DNA of 64,000 bases from Gammaproteobacteria bacterium (GCA_026706385.1 JAPOYV010000046.1:62001-126000), one strand, 5' to 3'; positions 43,273-52,502 are shown, numbered from the stretch's first letter. The notes: generated from the sequence alone by a model not told the origin. A program made the numbers and translations.

Positions 43273-44144
43273 GCCGTAGGCCTCCTATCGCCGAGAATCG
43301 ACACGCGCTCACCGTAACGTGAATGTGGATAGTAGTCCCAGACCGCGTGATGCTGCGTGCACCGGTTGTCCCAGAAGGTCAGCGTATTCGGCTCCCAAGC
43401 GACCCGGCACCACAGCCTCGGCGTCGAGGCGATGTGCCGGTAGAGCATGTCCAGCACGGCACGGCTCTCGGCCCGGCTCAAACCGACGATGTGCGATGTG
43501 AATCCCTGGTTGACGTAGAGGATCTTGCGGCCCGTCCCCGGGTGCCGCGTGACCACGGGGTGCTCATTGCGCGGATAGCCGCCTTCCGGGGGCGTCGACT
43601 TGTACGAACCGACGTAGGGAATCGCGCCATCGTGAACCGCCGTCAGCCCGTCGAGGAACGCCTTGATGGGGTCGGAAAGCAACTCGTAGGCCAGGTACAT
43701 GTCGGCGAACAGGGTGTCGCCGCCGCCCGACTCGGGCGTCTCGGTCACGTACAGCATGGACCCGAGGGGCGGAATGGGGTCGCAGGTGACGTCGGTATGC
43801 CAGCCGTCGCCGGCCGTGTACGGCGACTTCGCGGTGGTCTTTACCGTGAGAATCTCGGGGTCGCCGCCGTACTTGTGCTGCATCGGGTGCACGTGCAAAC
43901 GACCGAAGCGTCGCCCGAAGGCTTTGTGCTGATCCCGGTCCAAATGCTGGTCCCGGAACACCAGGATCTTCCAGTCGAGCCACGCATCGTGGATGTCCTG
44001 CGCCTGCTCGTTGGACAAGGGTGCGGCCAGGTCGACGTCCTGCACCTCCGCGCCGATATGCGGTGTCAGCGACTGGACTTCGAAGGTGCGGTACCGCGTG
44101 GGAATCTGCCCCGCATCGAACTGTCCGTCTCGGGTGTTGAACAT
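43269..44144 (-). CDS. TauD/TfdA-family Fe(II)/2-oxoglutarate dioxygenase
   Basis: A 291-residue oxygenase. The iron motif is HTD in AGDGWHTDVTCDP with the distal His in CTQHHAVWDYYPHSR, and the 2-oxoglutarate Arg is in RYGERVSI. The start has TPHIGAEVQDVDLAAPLSN, as in TauD. Substrate may be taurine, an alkyl sulfate or another small acid; none can be chosen. It is coupled to a Tat-exported protein gene. Confidence 0.9.
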   Translation of the reverse strand: MFNTRDGQFDAGQIPTRYRTFEVQSLTPHIGAEVQDVDLAAPLSNEQAQDIHDAWLDWKILVFRDQHLDRDQHKAFGRRFGRLHVHPMQHKYGGDPEILTVKTTAKSPYTAGDGWHTDVTCDPIPPLGSMLYVTETPESGGGDTLFADMYLAYELLSDPIKAFLDGLTAVHDGAIPYVGSYKSTPPEGGYPRNEHPVVTRHPGTGRKILYVNQGFTSHIVGLSRAESRAVLDMLYRHIASTPRLWCRVAWEPNTLTFWDNRCTQHHAVWDYYPHSRYGERVSILGDRRPTA

Positions 44145-44174
44145 CTCAAGATCCTCCGATTCTCTTGCGTTGCC

Positions 44175-44597
44175 TCAGGCGGCCGCCGCACCAGCCAGCG
44201 ATTTCATGTCGATGTAGCGGACCGGCACGAGTCGATGGCCGAGCATGTCCACGGCGGCCTGGGCCTGCTCGAGGATGACGTAGCCCAAGAGCGGCTCCGC
44301 GTCTTCGCCGTCTTCCCCGGTCAGAAAGATCGCCTCGTTCCAGACCGGTCTGAATCCGTGGATCCTGATCTCCACGGGTCCGCAAGCCTCCCCGCGAACA
44401 GCCTCCTGATTGGCCAATTGCAGCTCGACGGGGTCCGAGCGCACAAAGCGACCGAGTCGCGCCTTCCACGACGCCGGCAAGATCAGTGCGCCTGCACCGG
44501 TGTCGACCAGCATGCCGCACTCAATCGACTTGTCACCGTCGGCGCGGTTGGTCACCGTCGTCTCGGCAACGATTCGGCCCATTGGCTTGTATCCCAT
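44175..44597 (-). CDS. Retropepsin-like aspartyl protease domain protein
   Basis: A 140-residue single-domain protein of clan AA. The active-site triad is VDTGAGALILP near residue 31, and a later hydrophobic strand ends LLGYVILEQ. Such small proteins may act as dimers. No signal peptide is seen. ATG 44597 or 44582 could start it. It is divergent from the amidohydrolase gene. Confidence 0.78.
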   Translation of the reverse strand: MGYKPMGRIVAETTVTNRADGDKSIECGMLVDTGAGALILPASWKARLGRFVRSDPVELQLANQEAVRGEACGPVEIRIHGFRPVWNEAIFLTGEDGEDAEPLLGYVILEQAQAAVDMLGHRLVPVRYIDMKSLAGAAAA

Positions 44598-44676
44598 ACG
44601 GCATCGGCGGGACGCCTGGAACGCGTATCCTACACGCCACGCGCACATTGCGAAGCTTGATCAGGACGCTTAGCCC

Positions 44677-45780
44677 ATGACCGTCATCGACTGCGACTCC
44701 CATGTCATGGAACCGGCCGACCTTTGGCTGCGCTACCTCGAGCCCAAGTACCGGGACCGCGCGATCCGCATCGAGGAAGAGGACGGCGTCGAGAAGCTCA
44801 TCATCGGCGAGAAGGTCGTGCTCGAACGCGTGCTGGCCGGGCTCGGCGGCGCGCACATCGACCGCGTGAAGCTCTTCACCGGCGGCCTCAAGTACGCCGA
44901 CGGCTGCCCGCCAGCGAGCTACGAACCCCACGCCCGGGCCAAGCTGCTCGACGAGTGGGGCGTGGACCGCGGCGTCCTGTTCCCGACCATCGGCATCCTC
45001 CCCTTCCCCACCGAGGACGTCGACCTCGCGAACGCCTACTGCCGGGCCTACAACTCCTGGCAGGCGGACTTCTTCCGTGCCATCCCCGACCGCGTGGTGC
45101 CCATCGCCGCGGTGAACTGGTTCGACGTGGACGAAGCGGCGAAGGAACTCGACCGCTGCCTGGAACTCGGCTTCCGCGGCCTCTTCGTGCCCCCCGAGAC
45201 CGTCGGCGACAAGCGCCCGGGCGATGCCCACTTCGACCCCATATGGGCGCGCCTGCAGGACGCCGGCGTACCCGGCTGCCTGCACGTGATCGTACGTTTC
45301 GAAGGTGCCGCCGTTCCGTTCTCGGCGTGGCACGGAGCCGGGCCGGTCTTCGGGTTCGGCCTCGGCGCGACCGGACAGCTCATTCCGGCCATGGCGAGCC
45401 TCGTTCTCGATCTCGTCTTCGAACGCTTCCCGAAGCTCAAGGTGGTCAGCGTCGAAGCCGGCTGTGGCTACGCCGCCTACCTGATGGACAGGCTCGACGA
45501 GAAGCACCACTTCTTCAAGGCCATGGTCCCCATCAAGCGCAAGCCGAGCGAGTACATCCGCAGCAACTGCTATTTCGTGGCCGAACCCGAGGAGCGCAGC
45601 ATCGGCGCCATGCTCGACCTCGTCGGCGAAGACAACATCCTGTGGGGCAGCGACTACCCGCACGTGGACTCGCGGCTCGACGCGGCCGAACTGATCCGCG
45701 AATCGGTCGCCGGTCTCGACGCCGACCAGACGCGACGCGTCTTGGGCGAGAACGCCGTACGGCTATTCGGCCTGGGCTGA
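44677..45780 (+). CDS. Amidohydrolase family 2 metal-dependent hydrolase
   Basis: A 367-residue TIM-barrel hydrolase or decarboxylase of the ACMSD-like family. Metal-site residues appear in IDCDSHVMEP (Asp7, His9, Glu12), PGCLHVIVRF and the late Asp in LWGSDYPHVDS. The DxHxxE type seen here differs from the HxH of ACMSD itself. Family members act on aromatic or heterocyclic acids. The substrate is unknown. Confidence 0.87.
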   Translation: MTVIDCDSHVMEPADLWLRYLEPKYRDRAIRIEEEDGVEKLIIGEKVVLERVLAGLGGAHIDRVKLFTGGLKYADGCPPASYEPHARAKLLDEWGVDRGVLFPTIGILPFPTEDVDLANAYCRAYNSWQADFFRAIPDRVVPIAAVNWFDVDEAAKELDRCLELGFRGLFVPPETVGDKRPGDAHFDPIWARLQDAGVPGCLHVIVRFEGAAVPFSAWHGAGPVFGFGLGATGQLIPAMASLVLDLVFERFPKLKVVSVEAGCGYAAYLMDRLDEKHHFFKAMVPIKRKPSEYIRSNCYFVAEPEERSIGAMLDLVGEDNILWGSDYPHVDSRLDAAELIRESVAGLDADQTRRVLGENAVRLFGLG

Positions 45781-45906
45781 TCAGGGTAGCCTTGAGCAGC
45801 GCAACACGGCCTCAACCACCCTTGGATTGCCGAACTCTCGACCGTCTTGACGTCCCTGCGGACGAGGAGCCAATGTCGGCGACATCAAACTGAATGCCAA
45901 GCCCCA

Positions 45907-46128
45907 ATGAGCCGAGTCACCGTCCGTTTACCCGACATCTTTCTCGAACGGTTGAACGCAGCCGTGGCCAAGCTCGACCGAAGCCGGGCCGAGATCATCC
46001 GCCATGCAATTGAACGCTACCTCGACGACTTCGACGATCACTCAATCGCCGTAGACAGGCTTGCTGACCCCAACGACCCGGTGCTGGACTGGGACGAAGT
46101 GAAGCGTGAGCACCTCGATCCGTTTTGA
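45907..46128 (+). CDS. Ribbon-helix-helix antitoxin-like protein (orphan)
   Basis: A 73-residue protein. The N terminus SRVTVRLPDIFLERLNAAVA with DRSRAEIIRHAIERYL is a CopG/MetJ-type ribbon-helix-helix. The tail NDPVLDWDEVKREHLD resembles the toxin-binding part of RelB/ParD-like antitoxins. No toxin gene follows: the next real gene is convergent. The family usually binds DNA as a dimer and represses its own operon. ATG 45907 gives the exact RHH start. Confidence 0.78.
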   Translation: MSRVTVRLPDIFLERLNAAVAKLDRSRAEIIRHAIERYLDDFDDHSIAVDRLADPNDPVLDWDEVKREHLDPF

Positions 46129-46167
46129 CGGCGCCTCGAATGCCCGCCCTTGCGCCATGTCGACGGT

Positions 46168-46989
46168 TCAAAAGCCCTGGAAATCCGTCTCGCGCCGATC
46201 GGCGAACGCGCGCATGCCCTCAACCGAATCGCGCGACAACCCAACCACGGGAATCGCCGATTCCGACCACTGCATGGCACTGTCGAAGTCGAGGTGGGCC
46301 GTGCGCAGCGCGAGCATCTTGCCCAGTTTCTGGGCGATGGGCGGGCCCGCCTCGACCGCCAGCGCAAGCTCCATCGTCTTGGCTTCGAGCTCGTCCGGCT
46401 CGACCAGGTAGTTCGTGAGCCCCGATTCGTGCGCTTCCTCGGCGCTCATGAAGCGCCCGGTCATCATCAGTTCCATGGCCTTGCGCCAGCCGAGGATCTT
46501 CGGCAACGACCAGAAGCCGCCCAGGTCCGCATAGACGCCCCGCTTGACGTAGGCCACCTGGAAACGCGCGGCCGTCGAGCCAACGGCCAGGTCGCAGTGG
46601 CTCGCCAAGTCGAAGCCAGCGCCGACGCATGGTCCGTTGATCATCGCGATCACCGGCACCTCCAGGCGTCGGAAGGCGATGTAGGTCTCGGTCTCGTTGC
46701 GAAAGTTCAGCCGATAGCCTTCGGGGTCGGGTCCGTCCGTCGGCGGCGGTTCGCGATCCGGGTTGGCCCCGCCCCCCATGTCCATGCCCGCGCAGAAGCC
46801 GCGACCCGCGCCGGTGATGACCACGCAGCGAACCGAGCGGTCGAAGCGGGCGTCAACGAAGATCTCGCGCAACTGCCGGAGCAGCGGGAACGTCAGCGCA
46901 TTGAGCTTGTTCGGACGGTTGAGGGTCAGCCACAGGATGCCCTCCTTGTTGCCGCGGCGCTCTTGGAGCACCAGGTCGTCGTCGGCCAT
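46168..46989 (-). CDS. Enoyl-CoA hydratase/isomerase (crotonase) family protein
   Basis: A 273-residue crotonase-fold enzyme. It has LTLNRPNKLNALTF, the oxyanion-hole block GAGRGFCAGMDMGG, then INGPCVGAGFDLASHCDLAV. The two catalytic Glu positions of hydratases are replaced or unclear (FDLAS, YVKRGV), so isomerase, hydrolase or another acyl-CoA reaction is as likely. It is divergent from the sucrase/ferredoxin-like gene. Confidence 0.88.
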   Translation of the reverse strand: MADDDLVLQERRGNKEGILWLTLNRPNKLNALTFPLLRQLREIFVDARFDRSVRCVVITGAGRGFCAGMDMGGGANPDREPPPTDGPDPEGYRLNFRNETETYIAFRRLEVPVIAMINGPCVGAGFDLASHCDLAVGSTAARFQVAYVKRGVYADLGGFWSLPKILGWRKAMELMMTGRFMSAEEAHESGLTNYLVEPDELEAKTMELALAVEAGPPIAQKLGKMLALRTAHLDFDSAMQWSESAIPVVGLSRDSVEGMRAFADRRETDFQGF

Positions 46990-47066
46990 CGAAAGTTCCT
47001 CAAAGTGTGATCAGCGCGCCGAAGTCTAAGCGAATCGCGCTTTCGGCGAGCGCGCCTGCGCGCCGG

Positions 47067-47072
47067 TACAAT
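47067..47072 (+). promoter_or_regulatory. Candidate -10 box for the sucrase/ferredoxin-like gene
   Basis: GGTACAAT lies 26 bases before the ATG at 47099 and repeats the GGTACAAT seen before adk. A -35 box is not obvious. Confidence 0.35.
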
Positions 47073-47098
47073 CTCCGGGTTGCCACGGGAGGCCAACC

Positions 47099-47932
47099 AT
47101 GCCCGAGCGCGTCTACTGCTCAGACCTCTGCCTTGCGTCCGGCGAGCCCCTGCTCGGCACAGCCGGCCAAGTCGACGTCTGGCTGATGCTCGAATACAAG
47201 CCGGTCTGGCGAGCGAAGGCGACAGACGACAACGACCTCGCCGCGCCGATGAAGGCGTGGCTCGAGCGAACCGTCGCCGCCTACGCCGCCAAGGGGCAGA
47301 CTGCGCGGCCGCAGTTCATCCGCCGGCCCGAGCTCGACACGAGCGACGTTTCGCTGTTCGTGGGCATCGACGGCGAACTCCGCCGCTTCCAGGGCGACTA
47401 CACGGCGATCGCCACACTCGACCTCCCCAACCGCCACGAAGCGCTTGAGCGCGTCGATGAGCCGCACTACTTCGTGTGCACCAACGGCCAACGCGACCTG
47501 TGTTGCGCACGGTACGGCCTACCCGTTTACGCTCGGCTGCGCGAACTGGCGGGCCGGCGCGTCTGGCAGACCACCCATGTCGGCGGCCACCGGTTCGCCC
47601 CGAACGTCCTGGCGTTGCCGCAAGGCGCGCTCTACGGCCGCGTTTTCGCCGATGGCGTCGACGCGTTCTTCGCGACCGTCGAATCCGGCGACCTGGCCTT
47701 GCCGCATCTGCGCGGCCGTGCGGCGTTGCCGCCGGCGGCCCAAGTGGCCGAGACGCTCATCGACGGTGCGCGCGCCCTGCGCGGCATCGACGGCGACCGG
47801 GTGACCTTCGAGACCGACGCCGGGGCGCGGAGCGTCTGCGTGCGCGAATCCGACTCGCCCTTCGAGGTGATCGCCAGTTGCGGGAAGACGGAAACCGAGA
47901 CCGTGGTCCCGTGGGTTGCTGCAAGCCAATAA
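47099..47932 (+). CDS. Sucrase/ferredoxin-like protein
   Basis: A 277-residue protein of the Suc_Fer-like family, with a thioredoxin-like ferredoxin fold. The iron-sulfur-type cysteines appear in FVCTNGQRDLCCARYGLPVY at about 126-145, with WQTTHVGGHRFAPNVLALP next. These are the clearest family blocks. Its role is probably electron transfer or a redox reaction; the family name does not mean it cleaves sucrose. ATG 47099 has GGGAGG upstream. Confidence 0.85.
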   Translation: MPERVYCSDLCLASGEPLLGTAGQVDVWLMLEYKPVWRAKATDDNDLAAPMKAWLERTVAAYAAKGQTARPQFIRRPELDTSDVSLFVGIDGELRRFQGDYTAIATLDLPNRHEALERVDEPHYFVCTNGQRDLCCARYGLPVYARLRELAGRRVWQTTHVGGHRFAPNVLALPQGALYGRVFADGVDAFFATVESGDLALPHLRGRAALPPAAQVAETLIDGARALRGIDGDRVTFETDAGARSVCVRESDSPFEVIASCGKTETETVVPWVAASQ

Positions 47933-48754
47933 TCAGCCGGTATCGAACCGACGCGCGCCGCGCCGCATGTCGCGCACCACGAACCGCCGCAGTGACGAGG
48001 CGAGTTCGTTCGGCTCGCCGCGCGGCTTGAACAACTCGCCGACGTCGATTCGGTAGCTGCGCCCGCGCTTGTTCACGACCTCGCGGAACAAGGTCATGTC
48101 CTTGAGTTCGCGGTTCAGGAACCAGAAGCAGTAGTACAGAAGCGAGTTGTGGCCGCGGATGTGCATCGGCACGATCGGCGCATCGTGCTTCTGCGCCAAC
48201 GCGAAGGCGGTCGCCTGCCAGGGGCGTTCCCACAAGCCGATCGGTGTAGGCCGGGCCAGCCGCCCGGACGGAAACACCACGATCAGGCGACCTGCCCGGA
48301 AGGCCCGGTTGGCGGCACGCAACGTCTCCCGCGCCTTGGCGCGCGTGCGTTCCTCCTCGCGCCATTCCACTGGCACGATGACTTCGGCAAGGGCGGGAGA
48401 GATGCGGATGGCGTCCCGGTTCGCGAAGAAGGTGATGTCCGGACGCACGCGCCGCAGAGCCTCGTAGACCGCGATGCCGTCGGCGATCCCGGCCGGGTGG
48501 TTTGGGGTCACGAAGACGAGGCCTTCGCGGGGGATGTTGTCGAGACCGGTGACGGCGATGTCCATCGCGAGCGTGTCAAGGAGATAGTCGAAGGTCTGCT
48601 CCGCGGACATCGGCGCGACGACGTCCGCCATCTGCCGCGCCGTGTCGTAGAGCAGGAGCGGGTAGAGGCCGCGCTTCAGGACTTCCCACAGCGCCGGATG
48701 GCGCATCAATCGGATGGCGCGTTCTTCGATCAGGGTATCGACGATGTGCGCCAT
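47933..48754 (-). CDS. Lysophospholipid/1-acylglycerol-phosphate acyltransferase family protein
   Basis: A 273-residue PlsC-like acyltransferase. The catalytic block is NHPAGIADG (HX4D type with His and Asp) at about 87-95; the substrate block is VVFPSGRLARPT near 178. Hydrophobic segments at the N terminus suggest membrane association. It lies 5 bases after the alpha/beta hydrolase gene and may form an operon with it and the dehydrogenase upstream. Confidence 0.85.
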   Translation of the reverse strand: MAHIVDTLIEERAIRLMRHPALWEVLKRGLYPLLLYDTARQMADVVAPMSAEQTFDYLLDTLAMDIAVTGLDNIPREGLVFVTPNHPAGIADGIAVYEALRRVRPDITFFANRDAIRISPALAEVIVPVEWREEERTRAKARETLRAANRAFRAGRLIVVFPSGRLARPTPIGLWERPWQATAFALAQKHDAPIVPMHIRGHNSLLYYCFWFLNRELKDMTLFREVVNKRGRSYRIDVGELFKPRGEPNELASSLRRFVVRDMRRGARRFDTG

Positions 48755-48759
48755 CGGTC

Positions 48760-49554
48760 CTAGTGCGCGCTGATGAACGCCGCCACGTGGGCATTGAACG
48801 CGTCCGCCGCCGCCATGTTGACGGCGTGGCCGCTGTCGACGTCGACCACCTCGAGGTGGGGCATGACCGCCTGTGCGTGGGCCCGGTGCGGCGCGAAGCG
48901 TTTCTCGAACCGACCGCAGACCAAGAGCGCCGGCTTCGAGTTGTGCCGGAGTTCGTCGCGTACCGAGGCCGTCGGCATCATGGATTCCATGGCATTGGCG
49001 ATCCCGGCCGGATCGATCCGTTCGGCGTCCGCCACCAGCGCCTCGTAGACGTCGCGGGGCAGCCTCTTGGCGCGCTTCGGGTGCACGGCGATGTTTTCCA
49101 ACGCGGCCTTCCCGCCGACGCGGATGCGCTCCGCCGACGCACGTGCGTTGGCGCGCCAAGCGTCGCCGAGCCGGCGCTCGGCGAACGCCGAAGCGGAGTT
49201 GGTGAAGATGTGGCCGCGGACGCGATGCGGGTAGTCGAGCGCGTAGCGGATGCTGACCGCCGCGCCGAGCGAATAGCCGCAAACGAACCACGAGTCAGCG
49301 TCGAGTTGCTCGCGGATGCCGTCGATCGCCTCGGCGTACCGGGGCGTTTGGTAGGGAGTCAAGGCGGTTGGCGATGGTGATTGGCCATGGCCATACAGTT
49401 CCAGCGTGACCGGCCGGCAAACGTCGCCAAGGGCTTCGATGTTCGGCAGCCACTGGGCGCCGCTCGACAGGAAGCCGTGGATCAGAAGCAGGTACGGCCC
49501 GGTGCCGTCGTGGACTTCCCAGTGCGGCTGTGGCACGGACTTCTCGCCCATCAC
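48760..49554 (-). CDS. Alpha/beta hydrolase
   Basis: A 264-residue hydrolase. The oxyanion block is LLIHGFLSSGAQW, the nucleophile Ser is in VCGYSLGAAVS, and the late Asp/His are in LLVCGRFEKRF and DVDSGHAVNMAA. The layout is that of esterases, haloperoxidase-like or epoxide hydrolases; no substrate can be given. It lies 10 bases after the dehydrogenase stop. Confidence 0.87.
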   Translation of the reverse strand: MMGEKSVPQPHWEVHDGTGPYLLLIHGFLSSGAQWLPNIEALGDVCRPVTLELYGHGQSPSPTALTPYQTPRYAEAIDGIREQLDADSWFVCGYSLGAAVSIRYALDYPHRVRGHIFTNSASAFAERRLGDAWRANARASAERIRVGGKAALENIAVHPKRAKRLPRDVYEALVADAERIDPAGIANAMESMMPTASVRDELRHNSKPALLVCGRFEKRFAPHRAHAQAVMPHLEVVDVDSGHAVNMAAADAFNAHVAAFISAH

Positions 49555-49564
49555 CGCGGCGTGG

Positions 49565-50620
49565 TCAAAGCGCCCGACCGACCGCCGCGCAGAACGCCGT
49601 CGTACTCGCCTCGCCGCCCTGGTCCGGCGTCAACGCCACGCCCTCGGCATAGACCCGTGCCACGGCATCCTCGATCTGCTTGGCCTGCGCCTCGAATCCG
49701 AGATAGTCGAGCATCATGGTGGCCGAGAGCATGGCCGCGGTGGGGTTGATGATGTTCTGGCCGGCGATGTCCGGTGCCGTCCCGTGCGCCGGTTCGAAAT
49801 AGGCGTAGTCGTCGCCGTAGCACCCGCTCGCCGCCAAGCCCAAGCTCCCGACCAGACCGCCAGCCGCGTCGGACAGGATGTCGCCGTACTGGTTCGGCAT
49901 GACGACCACGTCGTACTTCTGCGGCTCGCGGATCATCCGGCAGGCGAAGTCGTCGATGATGAAGGACTCGAAGGCCACATCCGGGTAGTCCGCGGCGAGG
50001 TCGCTCGCCACCTCGAGGAAGAGGCCGTCGGTGCCGCGCAGCATGTTGTGCTTGGTGGCGCAGGTCAGCTTGCGCTTGCCGTTGCGTTTCCGCGCCAACT
50101 CGAACGCGAAGCGGACCACGCGCTCCGTGCCTTCGCGGGTGATCGCCTTGATGGCGAAACGCCCCTCGCCGACCTCGTGGACCGGTTTCCTGATGGTCCG
50201 CCCCGTGAGATTCAACGGGGCCAGGTCTTCGAGCGGACCCTCGACGCCCACGTAGAGGTCCTCGAGGTTCTCGCGCACGATCACGAAGTCGATGCCGTCC
50301 GGCTGCGCCAACGGACTCGCGCAGCCCGGGAGGTAACGGCACGGGCGTACGTTGGCGTAGGTCTCCTTGCCCCAGCGGAGGTAGTTGAGCGCGACGCCGG
50401 TCTTGCCGCTGGTGGAGCCGAAGAAGGTACTGTCCGCGCGGTCGATCGTTGCCTTGGCCGCCGCCGGGAAAGCCGACCCGGTTCGCTCCTCCGCCGCCTC
50501 GCCCACCTCCGGGTAGGTCCACTCGAGTCCCATGTTCAGCGAGTCGAGGAGTTCGACCACCGGCCGCATGGCTTCGGGGGCCGCGTCGTCGCCTTCGATC
50601 ACCGCGATGGTCTTGATCAT
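49565..50620 (-). CDS. Isocitrate/isopropylmalate dehydrogenase family protein, NAD-type
   Basis: A 351-residue beta-decarboxylating dehydrogenase. Seen: IAVIEGDDAAPEAMRP at the start, RENLEDLYVGVEG, KHNMLRGTDGLF, and the metal Asp in YGDILSDAAGGLVGSLGL. The cofactor region AHGTAPDIAGQNIINPTAA has Asp-Ile where NADP-isocitrate enzymes have Lys-Tyr, so NAD is expected. Key substrate residues (ENLED in place of ENTED) do not settle isocitrate, homoisocitrate or isopropylmalate. ATG 50620 has AGG upstream. Confidence 0.85.
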   Translation of the reverse strand: MIKTIAVIEGDDAAPEAMRPVVELLDSLNMGLEWTYPEVGEAAEERTGSAFPAAAKATIDRADSTFFGSTSGKTGVALNYLRWGKETYANVRPCRYLPGCASPLAQPDGIDFVIVRENLEDLYVGVEGPLEDLAPLNLTGRTIRKPVHEVGEGRFAIKAITREGTERVVRFAFELARKRNGKRKLTCATKHNMLRGTDGLFLEVASDLAADYPDVAFESFIIDDFACRMIREPQKYDVVVMPNQYGDILSDAAGGLVGSLGLAASGCYGDDYAYFEPAHGTAPDIAGQNIINPTAAMLSATMMLDYLGFEAQAKQIEDAVARVYAEGVALTPDQGGEASTTAFCAAVGRAL

Positions 50621-50676
50621 CGATGCCTGTTTCCCACCACAAACCGTCCCATCGTAACGCGACTTCACCCGGACGT

Positions 50677-50682
50677 TATACT
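50677..50682 (+). promoter_or_regulatory. Candidate -10 box for the D-aminoacylase-type gene
   Basis: TATACT lies 37 bases before the ATG at 50720 and matches the -10 consensus at five of six. GTAACG 17 bases upstream is a weak -35. It sits in the 99-base divergent gap with the dehydrogenase gene. Confidence 0.42.
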
Positions 50683-50719
50683 CGCGCTCTTCAGCTTCGC
50701 GTTGGATGGTGGGGTGGTC

Positions 50720-52426
50720 ATGGCCTACGACCTAGTGGTTGCCAACGGCACCGTGATCGACGGCTCGGGCGCACCGCGCTACGTTGCCGACGTCGCGGTC
50801 AAGGACGGCCGGATCGCCGCCATCGGCCGCGTTCGCGAACGCGCCAGGCGCACCGTCGACGCCGAGGGCCACGTCGTCTCGCCCGGCTTCGTCGATGGGC
50901 ATACGCACATGGACGCCCAGATCTTCTGGGACCGCCTCGGCTCGTGTTCGTGCTACCACGGCGTCACCAGCGTCGTGATGGGCAACTGCGGATTCACCAT
51001 CGCGCCGTGCCGGGAACAGGACGCGGACCTCGTCTTCCGCAACCTGGAACGCGCGGAGGACATCTCGCGCGACGCCATGCTGGCGGGCATCGACTGGAGG
51101 TGGGAGACGTTCCCGGAGTTCCTGGACACCATCGATGCGCTGCCCAAGGGGATCAACTACGCCGGCTATATCGGCCACTCGGCGCTCAGAACCTATGTCA
51201 TGGGCGAGCGCGCCTTCACGGAACCACCGACTCCGGACGAGTTGGAGGCCATGTGCCGGCTCGCCAAGGAAGCCGTCAACGCCGGCGCCATCGGCTTTTC
51301 CACGTCGCGCACGGTCAACCACGTCACCGCCGACGACCGACCGGTGGCGAGCCGCGCGGCGGAGTGGGACGAAGTCCGCGCCATCGTCAACGCCGTCGGC
51401 GAAACCGGCCGGGGCATCTTCGAGATCGCCCACGAACAGGTCGGCCGGCGCCCGGACCGGCTGCGCGAGTACTTCGACCGGCTGCGCGACCTCGCCGTCG
51501 AGTCCGGGGTGCCCCAGACCTGGGGCATGTTCAGCTCGCGTCACGCACCGGACTATTGGCGCGGTTTCGTGGACCTGGTCGACGAGACCTGTGCCGCAGG
51601 CGGGCGCATGTTCGTCCAAGTGCACTCGCGACCGCTCAACATGCTGCTGTCGTTCAAGACCCAGTTGCCGTTCGACCGCTGGGACACCTGGCGGGACATC
51701 CGCGCCCTGCCGATCGATGAGCAGAAGGCGCGGCTGCGCGATCCCGACCTGCGCGCCAAGCTCGTCGAAGCCGCCAGGGGCGAGGCGCCGGGCGGCAAGG
51801 TCGTCGGCGTCGAGGCACGCGCCCCGGACTACGATCACTTCTACATCATGGACGACGTCTCGGGCGACGACCGGTTGCTGCGCGATGTTGCGGCGGAGCG
51901 CGACATGGATCCCGTGGATCTCATGATCGAGCTTGGTCTACAGAAGGACTTCAACCAGTTCTTTCGACAACCCGCCGCCAACGAGAACCAGGACGACGTC
52001 CTCGAACTCATCCGCCATCCCCGGTCCGTTGTGACCTTCTCAGACTCCGGCGCCCACGTCTCGCAGATCATGGACAGCTCCCTGCAGACCCACCTGCTGG
52101 GCTACTGGGTGCGCGAGAAGGAAGCCCTGACGCTGGAGGACGCGGTGCGCCAACTCACCTACAACACGGCGACGCAGTGGGGCATGCACGACCGCGGCCT
52201 AATCCGGGAAGGCCTGAACGCCGACCTCGTCGTGTTCGACCCCGACACCGTGGGACCTGCGATGCCCGAGGTGGTCCACGACCTGCCCGCGGGGGCCAAG
52301 CGGCTCAAGCAGGTCGCCCGCGGCATCAAGAACACCATCGTCAACGGCGAGGTATTCCTCGAGGACAACGAGCACACGGGCGCGGTCGCCGGGCGCCTCT
52401 TCCGGGGTTTGCGGAACGGCGGCTGA
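50720..52426 (+). CDS. N-acyl-D-amino-acid deacylase-type amidohydrolase
   Basis: A 568-residue zinc amidohydrolase of the D-aminoacylase/urease-like group. The HxH motif is in SPGFVDGHTHMDAQIFWD (about 57-74). GNCGFTIAPC follows, and the late acidic and His sites are in TFSDSGAHVSQIMD. The C-terminal block GLIREGLNADLVVFD is typical. It probably removes an acyl group from N-acyl-D-amino acids, though the family also includes dihydropyrimidinase-like enzymes. Confidence 0.85.
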   Translation: MAYDLVVANGTVIDGSGAPRYVADVAVKDGRIAAIGRVRERARRTVDAEGHVVSPGFVDGHTHMDAQIFWDRLGSCSCYHGVTSVVMGNCGFTIAPCREQDADLVFRNLERAEDISRDAMLAGIDWRWETFPEFLDTIDALPKGINYAGYIGHSALRTYVMGERAFTEPPTPDELEAMCRLAKEAVNAGAIGFSTSRTVNHVTADDRPVASRAAEWDEVRAIVNAVGETGRGIFEIAHEQVGRRPDRLREYFDRLRDLAVESGVPQTWGMFSSRHAPDYWRGFVDLVDETCAAGGRMFVQVHSRPLNMLLSFKTQLPFDRWDTWRDIRALPIDEQKARLRDPDLRAKLVEAARGEAPGGKVVGVEARAPDYDHFYIMDDVSGDDRLLRDVAAERDMDPVDLMIELGLQKDFNQFFRQPAANENQDDVLELIRHPRSVVTFSDSGAHVSQIMDSSLQTHLLGYWVREKEALTLEDAVRQLTYNTATQWGMHDRGLIREGLNADLVVFDPDTVGPAMPEVVHDLPAGAKRLKQVARGIKNTIVNGEVFLEDNEHTGAVAGRLFRGLRNGG

Positions 52427-52445
52427 CCACGCGATGACGGTGCGC

Positions 52446-52463
52446 GCGGACCGGCAGGTCCGC
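52446..52463. terminator. Hairpin between convergent genes
   Basis: GCGGACC-GGCA-GGTCCGC is a perfect 7-bp stem with a 4-base loop in the 76-base gap between the D-aminoacylase-type gene and the transglycosylase gene. There is no U-run, so it may act with Rho or only protect 3' ends. Confidence 0.42.
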
Positions 52464-52502
52464 CACGTCCACCGAGTTCAACACACTGACCGCAAGACCT
52501 GA

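Noticed and set aside
46106..46411. Possible toxin gene overlapping the RHH antitoxin-like gene
   Set aside because: The translation (starting MSTSIRFDGASNARP) has no RelE/ParE character and lies antisense to the crotonase gene.
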